From contig NZ_BCVA01000005.1 in assembly GCF_001591505.1 (NCBI RefSeq), positions 164,603-228,602 of the forward strand: DNA of 64,000 nt. Reading direction: 5' to 3'. The notes below the pieces were generated by a model. It was not told where the DNA came from. It did not search any database and was given only the letters and a program-made list of their open reading frames with translations. Shown here in pieces: positions 47,773 through 56,973 of the stretch. The stretch is from Neobacillus niacini NBRC 15566. Lineage in GTDB: Bacteria > Bacillota > Bacilli > Bacillales > Cytobacillaceae. Every line of letters starts with the position of its first letter. Within the stretch, counting starts at the first letter, position 1. A program made the position numbers and the translations under genes.

Positions 47773-48228
47773 ATGAAAAATGAAAAATTTGATAAAAAAT
47801 TTTACTTAATTAGAGAAGACGTCTTGCCTGAAGCGATGAAGAAAACACTCGATGTGAAGGAAATGCTCGAAAGGGGTAAGGCTGAGTCTATTTGGGATGC
47901 GGTGCAGCAAGTAGACTTAAGCAGAAGTGCCTATTATAAATATAGGGACACGGTATTTCCATTTTCCACGATTGTTAAGGAACGATTAGTTACGCTCTTT
48001 TTTCATCTCGAAGATCGTTCAGGTACTTTGTCTAAGCTTCTTAGTGTAGTTGCTTCTTCTGGCTGCAATGTGTTGACCATTCATCAAACAATTCCATTGC
48101 AAGGAAGGGCAAACGTTACACTTTCGTTGAATACCACCGAGATTTCTACCGATATAGATGAACTGCTTTCAGAACTGCGTAAGCTGGAATTCGTAGAGAA
48201 AGTTGAAGTGCTTGGAACAGGAGCATAA
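47773..48228 (+). CDS. pheB: ACT-domain protein PheB
   Basis: The 151-residue protein has an N-terminal part [20 protein letters not shown] and a C-terminal ACT domain (about 75-150, [21 protein letters not shown]). It is the PheB (YPF/ACT) type found beside pheA in B. subtilis. The exact role is unsettled; amino-acid binding by the ACT domain is expected. The ATG at 47773 matches the B. subtilis start; a TTG thirty bases upstream is less likely. The ribosome site is weak (GGGTAGAG). Confidence 0.88.
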   Translation: MKNEKFDKKFYLIREDVLPEAMKKTLDVKEMLERGKAESIWDAVQQVDLSRSAYYKYRDTVFPFSTIVKERLVTLFFHLEDRSGTLSKLLSVVASSGCNVLTIHQTIPLQGRANVTLSLNTTEISTDIDELLSELRKLEFVEKVEVLGTGA

Positions 48229-48275
48229 TGAAATTTTAACAACAGAGAGATTTTTGTTAGGGAGTGTGTGAAATC

Positions 48276-49124
48276 ATGAAAGTTGGTTTTTTAGGACCAA
48301 AGGCAACCTTTACCGAATTAGCGGTAAAAAAGGTTTTTCCTGGATTTGAGCTTGAACCATACCGTACCATTCCTGAATCTATGGATGCGGTTGTGAGTGA
48401 AAAAGTGGAGCTGGCCGTGGTTCCTGTTGAAAATACCCTTGAAGGTACAGTCAATATTACATTGGATTATTTAACCCATGTGGTTCAATTGCCGATTGTC
48501 GGGGAAATCACCATTCCTATTAAACAGCATTTGATGGTTCACCCTGATAACCAAGACATGTGGCAGAATGTTCATAAGGTGTACAGTCATTCTCATGCGA
48601 TTGCACAGTGTCATAAGTTCTTACATAATCAGTTCCATGGAATTCCATATGAAAGTGTCAGTTCGACTGCTGCGGCAGCGAAGATGGTGATGGATCACCC
48701 TGAACAGCGTATTGCTGCAATCGCGAACGAATTGGCCGCTGAAGAATACGGATTATCGATTGTTCAACGTGACATTCATGATTTTGACCATAACCATACT
48801 CGCTTTTTTGTCCTATCAGAAAAGGGAATTAATTTTGAGGAGTTTAGCGGATCATCCCATTATAAAACAACTCTTATGGTCACACTACCGACAGATAAGG
48901 CCGGAACGCTGCATATGGTTCTATCTGCTTTTGCGTGGCGAAAAATAAACCTGTCAAAAATCGAATCAAGACCTATGAAAACAGGAATTGGCAATTATTT
49001 CTTTATAATTGATTTGGAAATGAAGCTTGATGAGGTATTAATTCCCGGCGCAATGGCCGAGCTCGAAGCACTAGGGTGCGGAGTTACTTTATTAGGTAGC
49101 TATCCATCTAAAATGATTAAATAA
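48276..49124 (+). CDS. pheA: Prephenate dehydratase
   Basis: The 282-residue enzyme converts prephenate to phenylpyruvate in phenylalanine synthesis. The PDT domain (about 1-180) has GFLGPKATFTELA and NHTRFFVLS with the catalytic Thr. A C-terminal ACT domain (about 195-275) gives phenylalanine feedback (TDKAGTLHMVLSAFAWRKIN, with ESRPMKTGIGNYFF). The ATG at 48276 is used because GGGAG is 11 bp upstream and the product aligns with B. subtilis MKVGYLGP. A GTG at 48264 is inside that site. Confidence 0.96.
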   Translation: MKVGFLGPKATFTELAVKKVFPGFELEPYRTIPESMDAVVSEKVELAVVPVENTLEGTVNITLDYLTHVVQLPIVGEITIPIKQHLMVHPDNQDMWQNVHKVYSHSHAIAQCHKFLHNQFHGIPYESVSSTAAAAKMVMDHPEQRIAAIANELAAEEYGLSIVQRDIHDFDHNHTRFFVLSEKGINFEEFSGSSHYKTTLMVTLPTDKAGTLHMVLSAFAWRKINLSKIESRPMKTGIGNYFFIIDLEMKLDEVLIPGAMAELEALGCGVTLLGSYPSKMIK

Positions 49125-49147
49125 AATTGGGTGTAAATATTTTTAGG

Positions 49148-49182
49148 GGCATGATTTCACATAAGGAATCATGCCTTTTTTT
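49148..49182 (+). terminator. Intrinsic terminator after pheA
   Basis: GGCATGATT / AATCATGCC with a ten-base loop is followed by seven T. Confidence 0.9.
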
Positions 49183-49236
49183 GTTAAATTTATGTTCAAT
49201 TTGAGAATGTGTTGCTACAAAATCGGACAATCTTTG

Positions 49237-49375
49237 GATGAAGGACAAAACTTCAAGATGAATTGGAGGATTAGTCCTTCATACCCCAGATGAAGGACAA
49301 AACTTCAGGATGTATGGAAGGATTAGTCCTTCATACCCCGGATGAAGGACAAAACTCAGAAGAACTGTCCTTCAT
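49237..49375. repeat. Tandem repeat array B: 52-bp units with inverted repeats
   Basis: Units start at 49237, 49289 and 49341, exactly 52 bp apart; the third is cut short at about 35 bp. Each unit reads GATGAAGGACAAAACTTC, then a variable middle, then GGATTAGTCCTTCATACCCC. ATGAAGGAC and GTCCTTCAT pair both within a unit and across the 7-base unit junction. This fills most of the 49125-49472 gap with the pheA terminator; I see no gene here. Confidence 0.9.
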
Positions 49376-49472
49376 AACAACACTAGGAGGCAATTGAATT
49401 GTTATTGTTTAGCCAAAAAATAAACCATCAAAAAAAAGCAGCCAATCTTCGTTTGGCCACCATTTATTGCGT

Positions 49473-50012
49473 TTAGTATTCAATTAAAAAACCAGCTTCC
49501 TTCAAAGCCGCTTCCGTTTTGTCAAGGGTTTGGATACTAGACGCCGCAATCGTATGAAGATGAATCCCGCCAGTTAATTCCGATAATAATGATGCCTTTG
49601 TATTTTGAATATTTTCCATGAATTGTTTTACCTCTTGGCGATTGGATACCATAATAGAAGCGGTTAAATCCCCGTAAACCGCATGCTCAATTTTAACATC
49701 TTTTACTAATGCACCATGATCGACCATTAAATTTAGCTCATTAACCGTGTCATCTGGTGAGTGCTTACATGCGATGATACGCTCGATTGTTGGTGCGCCT
49801 GCATTTTGCTTGAAATATAAATAGCCTTGACTGGTTGCGATGATTGGCTCCTCTTTTGCTTTAAGGAGTGTAATATCTCCAACAATTACTTGCCTGCTTA
49901 CATTTGTGCGTGTTGCTAACTCGCTTCCTGTAAGCGGCACCGAGCTGTCCTTTAACAGTTGAAGAATGAAAGCTCTCCTTTCATCTCCAAGTATCTTTTT
50001 TTGTTCACCCAT
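49473..50012 (-). CDS. niaR: NiaR, NAD biosynthesis transcriptional repressor
   Basis: The 179-residue repressor of the nadB/nifS region (B. subtilis YrxA) uses nicotinic acid as corepressor. An N-terminal winged helix-turn-helix (about 5-60, GSELATRTNVSRQVIVGDIT) is followed by a 3H domain whose conserved histidines are visible (H84, H99, H110, H151 and H153), expected to bind metal. The ATG at 50012 is 5 bp after GAGGTGG; a GTG 9 bases upstream lies in that site. It is downstream of nifS on the same strand. Confidence 0.94.
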   Translation of the reverse strand: MGEQKKILGDERRAFILQLLKDSSVPLTGSELATRTNVSRQVIVGDITLLKAKEEPIIATSQGYLYFKQNAGAPTIERIIACKHSPDDTVNELNLMVDHGALVKDVKIEHAVYGDLTASIMVSNRQEVKQFMENIQNTKASLLSELTGGIHLHTIAASSIQTLDKTEAALKEAGFLIEY

Positions 50013-50051
50013 AATTACCACCTCGTATTTCTACCCTATTTTAACATAATT

Positions 50052-51182
50052 CTAACGTTTAAATTCTTTTACGATATCGACAATAGTTTCCCCAAGCTTC
50101 ACAACATCTTCCCTCTTGGTTGTCTTCCCAAAAGAAATACGGATAAATTCCTTCGCCTCTTGTGAACCTAATCCTAAAGCAACGGTCACTTTGGCAGGAG
50201 CCTGCATGCCAATTTGACAGGCGCTTCCGGTTGAAATCGCGAACCCATAGCGATTGCATTCAAGCATTATCCATTGTCCCTCAATACCAGAAACCCTTAA
50301 CCCAATAATAGATGGCAACTGTGAGCCTGTATCAGCTTGATAAACATGAACATATTCCTTGATAGGGTCAAGCGATTCCAACAAAATCGTACGAAGCTCT
50401 AAAAATCGATCGTGGCTTTGTACAAGTTGGTCATTTAATTTTTGAGCTGCTGCAGTCATAGAAGCGATTGCAGGCACGTTAACCGTACCTGGTCTGAAAC
50501 CACTTTCGTGGGATCCTCCCGGAAAAAAGGCTTTCCAAGAAATTGCTGGATCCACATACACCCCGCCAATACCTTTTGGACCATATATTTTATGTCCAGA
50601 GAAGGAGAAGCTGCTCACAAGCGGAGTAATCTTTTTTAAATCGACTTTTCCAAAGGATTGAACAAAATCACTGTGAAAATGAATGTCATGCTCTCTGCAA
50701 ATACGAGCAATTTCTGCAATCGGCTGAATCGTACCTATTTCTGAATTAACATGCTGCACGATTACTAGAACCGTTTCAGAGGTAATGGCACGCTCCAATT
50801 CTTTTACGTCAATGAGACCAGAAGCAGGAAGCGGTAAATACGTAATGCTGTATCCTTCTAATCGGTTGAGAACACCATGGATAGATGAATGCTCAGCCAT
50901 GCCGGCAATGATGTGCTTCCCAGCTTTTTTAGGAGCTGACAACAGCGCCTCAATCGCTAAAAAATTGCCCTCAGAACCACCGCTTGTAAAGTATAACCCT
51001 TTTTTATTAATTCCTAATAGATTCGCCAGCTCTTCACGGCAATTCTCTAACAAGTCCAGTGACTGCCCGCCAATATCGTGGAGGGAACTAGAATTTCCAA
51101 AATACTCAGTTGAAGCCTGCACAAACACCTCTGCTGCTTCAGAATCTAACGGAGTAGTAGCTGCAAAATCAAAATAAATCAT
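50052..51182 (-). CDS. nifS: Cysteine desulfurase NifS, NAD pathway type
   Basis: The 376-residue PLP enzyme supplies sulfur for the iron-sulfur cluster of quinolinate synthase NadA. The Schiff-base lysine is K198 in SFSGHKIYGPKG. The active-site Cys loop STGSACQIG lies near residue 320. The HSDFVQSFGK block is also present. It is divergent from nadB, as in B. subtilis, and lies 39 bp upstream of niaR. Confidence 0.96.
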   Translation of the reverse strand: MIYFDFAATTPLDSEAAEVFVQASTEYFGNSSSLHDIGGQSLDLLENCREELANLLGINKKGLYFTSGGSEGNFLAIEALLSAPKKAGKHIIAGMAEHSSIHGVLNRLEGYSITYLPLPASGLIDVKELERAITSETVLVIVQHVNSEIGTIQPIAEIARICREHDIHFHSDFVQSFGKVDLKKITPLVSSFSFSGHKIYGPKGIGGVYVDPAISWKAFFPGGSHESGFRPGTVNVPAIASMTAAAQKLNDQLVQSHDRFLELRTILLESLDPIKEYVHVYQADTGSQLPSIIGLRVSGIEGQWIMLECNRYGFAISTGSACQIGMQAPAKVTVALGLGSQEAKEFIRISFGKTTKREDVVKLGETIVDIVKEFKR

Positions 51183-51254
51183 TAGTAATCTCCCATACTC
51201 TCATTTTTTTATTACCAAAAAAAATCTTGATATTAGTTTAAATCTATGTAAATA

Positions 51255-51275
51255 TAGATGTCAAGACACCTGTTA
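51255..51275. promoter_or_regulatory. Candidate NiaR operator between nifS and nadB
   Basis: TGTCAAGACACCTGTT contains the dyad TGTC-AA-GACA in the nifS-nadB intergenic region, downstream of a nadB promoter candidate (TTGATA 51227-51232, TAAATA 51249-51254). NiaR sites in Bacillales have this type of GTCTTGACA sequence, as far as I recall. It could control both directions. Confidence 0.5.
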
Positions 51276-51292
51276 ATCCAGGAGGAGTCAAG

Positions 51293-52870
51293 ATGACAAC
51301 AAATGATGATGTTTTAATTTTAGGAAGTGGGATCGCTGCACTACAGTTAGCCTCGCTTTTAAATAAGGATTTGAATGTGAGGATACTCACAAAGGACAAA
51401 ATAAGAACAGCCAATTCTTATCTTGCTCAAGGCGGTATTGCCGCAGCTATCGGTGAGCATGACCATCCAACTAAACATATTGCGGATACCTTTGAAGCAG
51501 GAAGATATCACAATAATCAAGAGGCGGTGGAACAAATCATTCGTGCCGCACCTAGATTGATTAAGTTCATTTCTGAACAAGGATCTGTCTTTGATAAAAA
51601 TCAAGATGGTGAATTGCTGCTTGGAATGGAAGGGGCACATAGTGAAAAGCGAATTGTTCATGGCGGCGGAGACGCAACGGGCAAAAACGTTGTCGAATTC
51701 CTTATTAGCACGTTGAAGGAAAATGTCACTATTGAGGAAGAAGTATATGCTTATGAGCTATTGATGAATTCAGAGAAACGTTGCATTGGTGTAAAAGCTA
51801 AAATGCCAGAGGGTGCAATAAAGAACTACTATAGCAAGAATACGATTCTAGCAACAGGCGGCTGCGGGCAATTGTTCACCTATACTTCTAATGCCGATAC
51901 AGTAAGTGGTGATGGAATCGCAATGGCCTATTTAGCAGGTGCTGAAATCGTTGATATGGAATTTATCCAGTTCCACCCTACACTTTTATATTTAAATGGT
52001 GAAACAAGAGGGTTAATTTCTGAAGCTGTACGGGGCGAAGGTGCGGTTCTTGTCACGGAAGATGGCAATCCGATTATGGAAGGTGTTCATCCACTCAAGG
52101 ACCTTGGCCCAAGGCATGTTGTATCGCAGAAAATCTATGAATATCTTAAAAAAGGCTGCAAAGTATATTTAGATATTAGTAAAATTGAAAACTTTAAGCA
52201 GAGATTCCCGTCGATAACAGCCATTTGTGAAGATAACGGTCTTCAGTTATCAGAGGGGAGAATTCCCGTTGCTCCCGGCAGTCATTTTTTAATGGGAGGA
52301 ATTAAAACAGATTTATTTGGCCGGACTTCAATAAAAGGGCTATATGCGATTGGTGAAGCTGCATGCACAGGATTGCATGGTGCCAACCGTCTTGCCAGTA
52401 ATTCCTTGTTAGAGGGGTTATATATGGGAGAAAAGTTATCATCCATGCTAAATGAGGATGTCTATGAAGATATACTCTGGACTGCAATCACTTGTCCATT
52501 CCACCCGCATGAAAAAGTAACATTACCAGACGTACAAGAAATAAAGGATACGATGATGGAACGGGTTGGTATCGTCAGAAACGAGGCAAATCTTCAAAAC
52601 CAGAAAGTTTGGTTAGATACCTTTAAGCCCCAACAAATAAATAATCTTGATCTTTATTCTGTAGAAGAGATAACAAAGATTTTTATGCTGATTATCGCAA
52701 CTTTAATTACCGAAGCTGCTCTACAACGAACAGAAAGCCGTGGAGGTCATTTTCGAAGTGATTACCCAATGGAAGACGACCATTATTGGTTAAACAAAAC
52801 CATTATTCATAAAATTAGCCGGGGAATGGAGAGTAACCATGAATACATTGAAACTGCGCTCGCTACTTGA
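51293..52870 (+). CDS. nadB: L-aspartate oxidase
   Basis: The 525-residue flavoprotein oxidises aspartate to iminoaspartate, the first step of de novo NAD synthesis. The N-terminal FAD-binding GSGIAALQLA block is followed by the QGGIAAAIG and HGGGDATGKNV blocks. The substrate region FHPTLLY and the GLHGANRLASNSLLEG motif near the C-terminal half are also visible. AGGAGG precedes the ATG. Its end overlaps nadC by 32 bp. Confidence 0.96.
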   Translation: MTTNDDVLILGSGIAALQLASLLNKDLNVRILTKDKIRTANSYLAQGGIAAAIGEHDHPTKHIADTFEAGRYHNNQEAVEQIIRAAPRLIKFISEQGSVFDKNQDGELLLGMEGAHSEKRIVHGGGDATGKNVVEFLISTLKENVTIEEEVYAYELLMNSEKRCIGVKAKMPEGAIKNYYSKNTILATGGCGQLFTYTSNADTVSGDGIAMAYLAGAEIVDMEFIQFHPTLLYLNGETRGLISEAVRGEGAVLVTEDGNPIMEGVHPLKDLGPRHVVSQKIYEYLKKGCKVYLDISKIENFKQRFPSITAICEDNGLQLSEGRIPVAPGSHFLMGGIKTDLFGRTSIKGLYAIGEAACTGLHGANRLASNSLLEGLYMGEKLSSMLNEDVYEDILWTAITCPFHPHEKVTLPDVQEIKDTMMERVGIVRNEANLQNQKVWLDTFKPQQINNLDLYSVEEITKIFMLIIATLITEAALQRTESRGGHFRSDYPMEDDHYWLNKTIIHKISRGMESNHEYIETALAT

Positions 52871-53684
52871 GCAATTTTTTATCGAAGATATTGGGGAACA
52901 GGATATTACCACTGATTTAATTTTTGCAGACGATACAGAAGGGGAAATCGTCTTTCTCTCAAAAGACAACGGAATTTTTTGTGGAGAAGAAATTATTAAA
53001 ACGGGTTTTAAACTTTTGAATCCTGATATTGAAACGCAGCTTTTTGTGAAGGACGGTCAAAACATTGAATTCGGCCAGAAGCTTGCAACAGCCTCTGGAA
53101 AAATAGCTGATTTATTAAAAGGTGAAAGAGTTGTCCTAAACCTGGTTCAAAGAATGAGTGGGATTGCGACTCTTACACGTAAAGCTGTTTCCACATTGGA
53201 TAGTGGCCATACCAAAATTTGTGATACTCGGAAAACGACACCGGGCTTAAGGATGCTTGAAAAATATGCTGTTACTGCTGGAGGAGGCTTCAATCATCGT
53301 TTCGGTTTATATGACGGAATTATGATTAAAGATAATCATATTTCATTTGCCGGCTCAATTACCAATGCAGTAGAAAGTGTTCGCAAAAAAGCAGGTCATA
53401 TGGTGAAGGTAGAAGTTGAAGTTGAAACGGAGGCTCAGGTGAGAGAAGCTGTCAGCGCCGGTGCAGATGTGATTATGTTTGATAATCGTACTCCAGACGA
53501 GATAAAAGAGTTGATTAAACTAGTTCCTTCAGGATTTATAACGGAGGCTTCAGGCGGGATTCAATTAACCAATTTAGCTAGTTATCGTGATACCGGTGTT
53601 GACTATATTTCACTTGGACTCTTAACACATTCATATAAAGCACTCGATATAAGTGTAAAAGTTCTCTTTAGGGAAGGGGAGTAA
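52839..53684 (+). CDS. nadC: Quinolinate phosphoribosyltransferase
   Basis: The 281-residue enzyme makes nicotinate mononucleotide from quinolinate and PRPP. Family blocks: [54 protein letters not shown] and VEVETEAQV. The ATG at 52839 lies within the last 32 bp of nadB, with GGAGAG upstream. nadA follows 5 bp later. Confidence 0.97.
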   Translation: MNTLKLRSLLEQFFIEDIGEQDITTDLIFADDTEGEIVFLSKDNGIFCGEEIIKTGFKLLNPDIETQLFVKDGQNIEFGQKLATASGKIADLLKGERVVLNLVQRMSGIATLTRKAVSTLDSGHTKICDTRKTTPGLRMLEKYAVTAGGGFNHRFGLYDGIMIKDNHISFAGSITNAVESVRKKAGHMVKVEVEVETEAQVREAVSAGADVIMFDNRTPDEIKELIKLVPSGFITEASGGIQLTNLASYRDTGVDYISLGLLTHSYKALDISVKVLFREGE

Positions 53685-53689
53685 TAAAC

Positions 53690-54787
53690 GTGAGTATTTT
53701 AGCAGCGATGCAAAAGAATAAAATGATTCCTGAAAAATACAAACAAATGTCAAAGGAAGAGTTAGAGGCTAGAGTCATTGAAGTGAAAAATAAGCTAGGC
53801 TCAAAACTTTTTATCCCAGGTCATCATTATCAAAAAGATGAGGTAATCCAGTTCGCTGACGCAACTGGAGACTCCTTAAAACTTGCACAACTATCTGCTG
53901 AAAATACCGAAGCAGAATATATTGTTTTCTGCGGCGTTCATTTTATGGCCGAAACGGCAGATATTCTTACAAATGATAACCAAAAGGTTATTCTCCCAGA
54001 CATGCGTGCAGGCTGTTCAATGGCTGACATGGCAGACATTGATCAAACTGAAAAGGCATGGGAAATCCTACAGGGGATTTTTGGTGACAGTATTCTTCCA
54101 TTAACATATGTGAATTCTACTGCAGCGATTAAATCTTTTGTAGGTGCTCATGGCGGTGCCAGTGTGACCTCTTCAAATGCGGAGACAATGGTTAAGTGGG
54201 CATTTACCCAAAAAGAACGGATTTTATTTTTACCTGATCAGCATTTAGGTCGTAATACTGCGTATGACTTGGGTATTGGTTTAGATGAAATGGCAGTTTG
54301 GAATCCAATTACGAATAAGCTTGAATACGAAGGCGATTCTTCAAAAATAAAAGTCATCCTTTGGAAAGGTCACTGCTCTGTACATGAGAACTTTACGGTT
54401 CAGAATATCCACGATACGCGCAGCCAATATCCAAATATGACAATCATAGTTCATCCTGAGTGCCGCCGTGAAGTCGTGGAATTATCGGATATGGCTGGTT
54501 CAACAAGTTATATCATTAATGCCATTGAAAAGGCAGAGCCAGGCTCTGAATGGGCAATCGGAACGGAAATGAATCTAGTTAATCGCCTCATCCAAAGTCA
54601 TCCTGATAAAAAAATTATTTCTTTAAATCCTGCAATGTGTCCGTGTTTAACCATGAACCGTATTGATTTGCCGCATTTAGTGTGGAGTTTGGATACATTA
54701 GAAGAGACAAATAATACGATTAAAGTGGACGCGGAGATTGCCGCAAATGCTAAATTAGCGCTAAATCGTATGCTACAAAACGCATAA
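53690..54787 (+). CDS. nadA: Quinolinate synthase A
   Basis: The 365-residue [4Fe-4S] enzyme condenses iminoaspartate with dihydroxyacetone phosphate. The cluster ligands are expected at C109 (MRAGCSMAD), C229 (KGHCSVHE) and C319 (CPCL). They are shifted by one from the B. subtilis numbers I know (110, 230, 320). Other Cys are C81, C258 and C317. GTG start behind AAGGGGAG, 5 bp after nadC. A terminator follows. Confidence 0.96.
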   Translation: MSILAAMQKNKMIPEKYKQMSKEELEARVIEVKNKLGSKLFIPGHHYQKDEVIQFADATGDSLKLAQLSAENTEAEYIVFCGVHFMAETADILTNDNQKVILPDMRAGCSMADMADIDQTEKAWEILQGIFGDSILPLTYVNSTAAIKSFVGAHGGASVTSSNAETMVKWAFTQKERILFLPDQHLGRNTAYDLGIGLDEMAVWNPITNKLEYEGDSSKIKVILWKGHCSVHENFTVQNIHDTRSQYPNMTIIVHPECRREVVELSDMAGSTSYIINAIEKAEPGSEWAIGTEMNLVNRLIQSHPDKKIISLNPAMCPCLTMNRIDLPHLVWSLDTLEETNNTIKVDAEIAANAKLALNRMLQNA

Positions 54788-54795
54788 TGATAGGG

Positions 54796-54828
54796 TAGGT
54801 GCAATTTTTAAAAAATTGCATCTATTTT
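54796..54828 (+). terminator. Intrinsic terminator after nadA
   Basis: TAGGTGCAATTTTT / AAAAATTGCATCTA is followed by TTTTTAT. Confidence 0.8.
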
Positions 54829-54847
54829 TATATTTGAAGGGTTGATT

Positions 54848-54875
54848 CATATTTTTGGGAAAAAAAGCATAAGTT
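54848..54875 (+). promoter_or_regulatory. Candidate sigma-E promoter of safA
   Basis: CATATT (54848-54853), a 14-bp spacer, and CATAAGTT (54868-54875) fit sigma-E. safA is sigma-E dependent in B. subtilis. Confidence 0.45.
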
Positions 54876-54948
54876 TTTCTGAAGAATGTTAGCACTTTGC
54901 CTATCATCACATAGAATATATGGACTTATGCATAGGAGGGAAATCAGA

Positions 54949-56973
54949 GTGAAGATCCATATCGTACAGAAAGGGGATACTCTTTGGAAAATCGCCAAGA
55001 AGTACGGCGTGAATTTTGAAGAGCTGAAAAAGATGAATTCACAGCTCAGCAACCCTGATATGATTATGCCCGGTATGAAAATAAAAGTCCCAACAACAGG
55101 TGGAAATATAAAAAAAGAAGCGCCTATGGGAACAAAGCCGGGGGCCACAATCAACTTAGGCGCCAAAAAGGAAATGCCGATTGCCAAAGAGAAACCAAAA
55201 GAAATGCCGATTAAACCAGCTCCAAAAAAGGAGGTTCCGATAAAAGAAGCTCCAATCAAAGAGGCACCAATCAAAGAGGCACCAATAAAAGAAGCACCAA
55301 TAAAAGAAGTACCGATCAAGACAGCACCAGTAAAAGAAGTTCCAATAAAAGAAGTACCGATTAAGGAAGCTCCAATAAAAGAAGCACCTAAAACACCATA
55401 TACTCCAAAAATGCCTCTGCAAATCATCCCAGAAATCGATATTAACAACTATTATCTAAACAACATGACGAATATTGAGGTTAAACAGCCTCAACTGCCG
55501 CCAAAACCAACAAACATACTTCCTGAAATAAAACAACCAGTAAAAGAACCGATAAAAGAACCGGTAAAAGAACCGATAAAAGAATATTCAGTCATGCCTG
55601 TACATGAAGCCCCGATGGAAAACCAGCTGCCTGTACAACAGCAAATGCCGCAAGATTATTGTGTACCTATCACACCAATCATGCCTGGAGCAGGGTTTTG
55701 TCCGCCACCACCACAATGGTGTCCGCCGCCTCCTTGTCCGCCAATGTCGGTTATGCCATATCCTCAAGTTCAAGGAGCGGCAATGCCACAGGGACCTAAT
55801 ATGTTACCGAATCAAGCTGGGCCAATGCCAGGAGTAGCAGGTGCGCAATATATGCCACATGGATTTGATGATGAATCTTCATCTTTCATGCCGCAATTAC
55901 CGATGACAAACCCAATGCAAGGGGGAATGGGGCAAATGCCAATGGGCAGCCAAATGCCAGGAGGAATGGGCCAAATGCCAATGGGGGGTCAAATGCCAGG
56001 AATGGGGCAAATGCCAATGGGCGGTCAAATGCCAATGAGTGGTCAAATGCCAGCTATGGATCAAATGCCAATGGGTGGTCAAATGCCAGGAGGAATGGGC
56101 CAAATGCCGATGGGCGGTCAAATGCCAGGAATGGGGCAAATGCCAATGGGTGGTCAAATGCCAGGAATGAGCCAAATGCCAATGGGTGCTCAAATGCCAG
56201 CAGATGGTCAAATGCCTTATTTTGATGAAAGTCCAGCTGATGTACCTGTAGGATCAACAGGAATGCAAGGAATGGGAGCTCCAATGATGAACCCAAGTTT
56301 CGGTCAGCCGGGCATGGGAGGTCCAATGGGAGCAGGCTTCAGCCAGCCAGGAATGGGAGCTCCAATGATGAACCCAGGCTACGGCCAGCCAGGAATGGGA
56401 ACGCCAATGATGAACCCAGGCTACGGCCAGCCAGGAATGGGGGCTCCAATGATGAATCCAGGTTTCGACCAGGCGGGAATGGGAGCGCCAATGATGAATC
56501 CAGGCTTCGGCCAGCCAGGAATGGGAGGTCCAATGGGAACAGGCTTCGGCCAGCCGGGAATGGGAGCGCCAATGATGAATCCAGGTTTCGGCCAGCCAGG
56601 AATGGGAGCTCCATATAGTCAAATGCCTTTCGGATACCCGCAAACGGGTCCTTCTCCCCAGGTGATGGGAGCACAAGATTTTGAGTCCCCAGATATGGGA
56701 ATGTCATATTCTGGCGGGCATATGCCAGCAATGCACCAGCAATTTCCTGCTCAGGGAGGCATACCAGTTGGGGCAGGTGGTGACTGCGGCTGTGGTGGAC
56801 CACAACCACAAGCTATACAGGCGCAACCCTTTGTGCCGCCGACGCCGCCTATTTACAGTGCGCCGTATACAGGACCAGCTAATGTAGCGCACCCTCCATT
56901 TATGAACCCATATGGAATGGGACCGATGGATGGAATGCGTTACGATGACGAAAGCAATGAGTATGACTTTTAA
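54949..56973 (+). CDS. safA: SafA, spore coat morphogenetic protein with long repeats
   Basis: The 674-residue inner-coat organiser has an N-terminal LysM domain (1-48, KIHIVQKGDTLWKIAKKYG) that targets cortex peptidoglycan. Three low-complexity zones follow. The first is a Lys-Glu-Ala-Pro-Ile pentapeptide zone (about 80-150). The second is a Gln-Met-Pro-Gly zone of GQMPMG and QMPGM units (about 325-425). The third has about 14-17-residue units ending MMNPGFGQPGMGAP (about 440-560). The end is DDESNEYDF. The start is GTG at 54949, 8 bp after AGGAGGG; the product then aligns with B. subtilis SafA (MKIHIVQKGD). An in-frame extension from 54886 lacks a ribosome site. B. subtilis SafA is about 387 residues, so this protein is much longer. 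Confidence 0.93.
   Translation: MKIHIVQKGDTLWKIAKKYGVNFEELKKMNSQLSNPDMIMPGMKIKVPTTGGNIKKEAPMGTKPGATINLGAKKEMPIAKEKPKEMPIKPAPKKEVPIKEAPIKEAPIKEAPIKEAPIKEVPIKTAPVKEVPIKEVPIKEAPIKEAPKTPYTPKMPLQIIPEIDINNYYLNNMTNIEVKQPQLPPKPTNILPEIKQPVKEPIKEPVKEPIKEYSVMPVHEAPMENQLPVQQQMPQDYCVPITPIMPGAGFCPPPPQWCPPPPCPPMSVMPYPQVQGAAMPQGPNMLPNQAGPMPGVAGAQYMPHGFDDESSSFMPQLPMTNPMQGGMGQMPMGSQMPGGMGQMPMGGQMPGMGQMPMGGQMPMSGQMPAMDQMPMGGQMPGGMGQMPMGGQMPGMGQMPMGGQMPGMSQMPMGAQMPADGQMPYFDESPADVPVGSTGMQGMGAPMMNPSFGQPGMGGPMGAGFSQPGMGAPMMNPGYGQPGMGTPMMNPGYGQPGMGAPMMNPGFDQAGMGAPMMNPGFGQPGMGGPMGTGFGQPGMGAPMMNPGFGQPGMGAPYSQMPFGYPQTGPSPQVMGAQDFESPDMGMSYSGGHMPAMHQQFPAQGGIPVGAGGDCGCGGPQPQAIQAQPFVPPTPPIYSAPYTGPANVAHPPFMNPYGMGPMDGMRYDDESNEYDF

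Noticed and set aside
48264..48275. GTG start of pheA at 48264
   Set aside because: It lies in the ribosome binding site and adds residues absent from B. subtilis PheA.
54886..54948. Longer safA start from 54886
   Set aside because: The extra residues precede the conserved LysM start and have no ribosome site; GTG at 54949 has AGGAGGG at the right distance.
54828..55448. Minus-strand Gly/Ile-rich frame of 206 codons
   Set aside because: It is the antisense of the KEAPI repeat zone of safA; no ribosome site.
55897..56809. Minus-strand Trp/His- or Leu/Ala-rich frames
   Set aside because: They are antisense images of the safA Met-Pro-Gly repeats and carry no independent signal.
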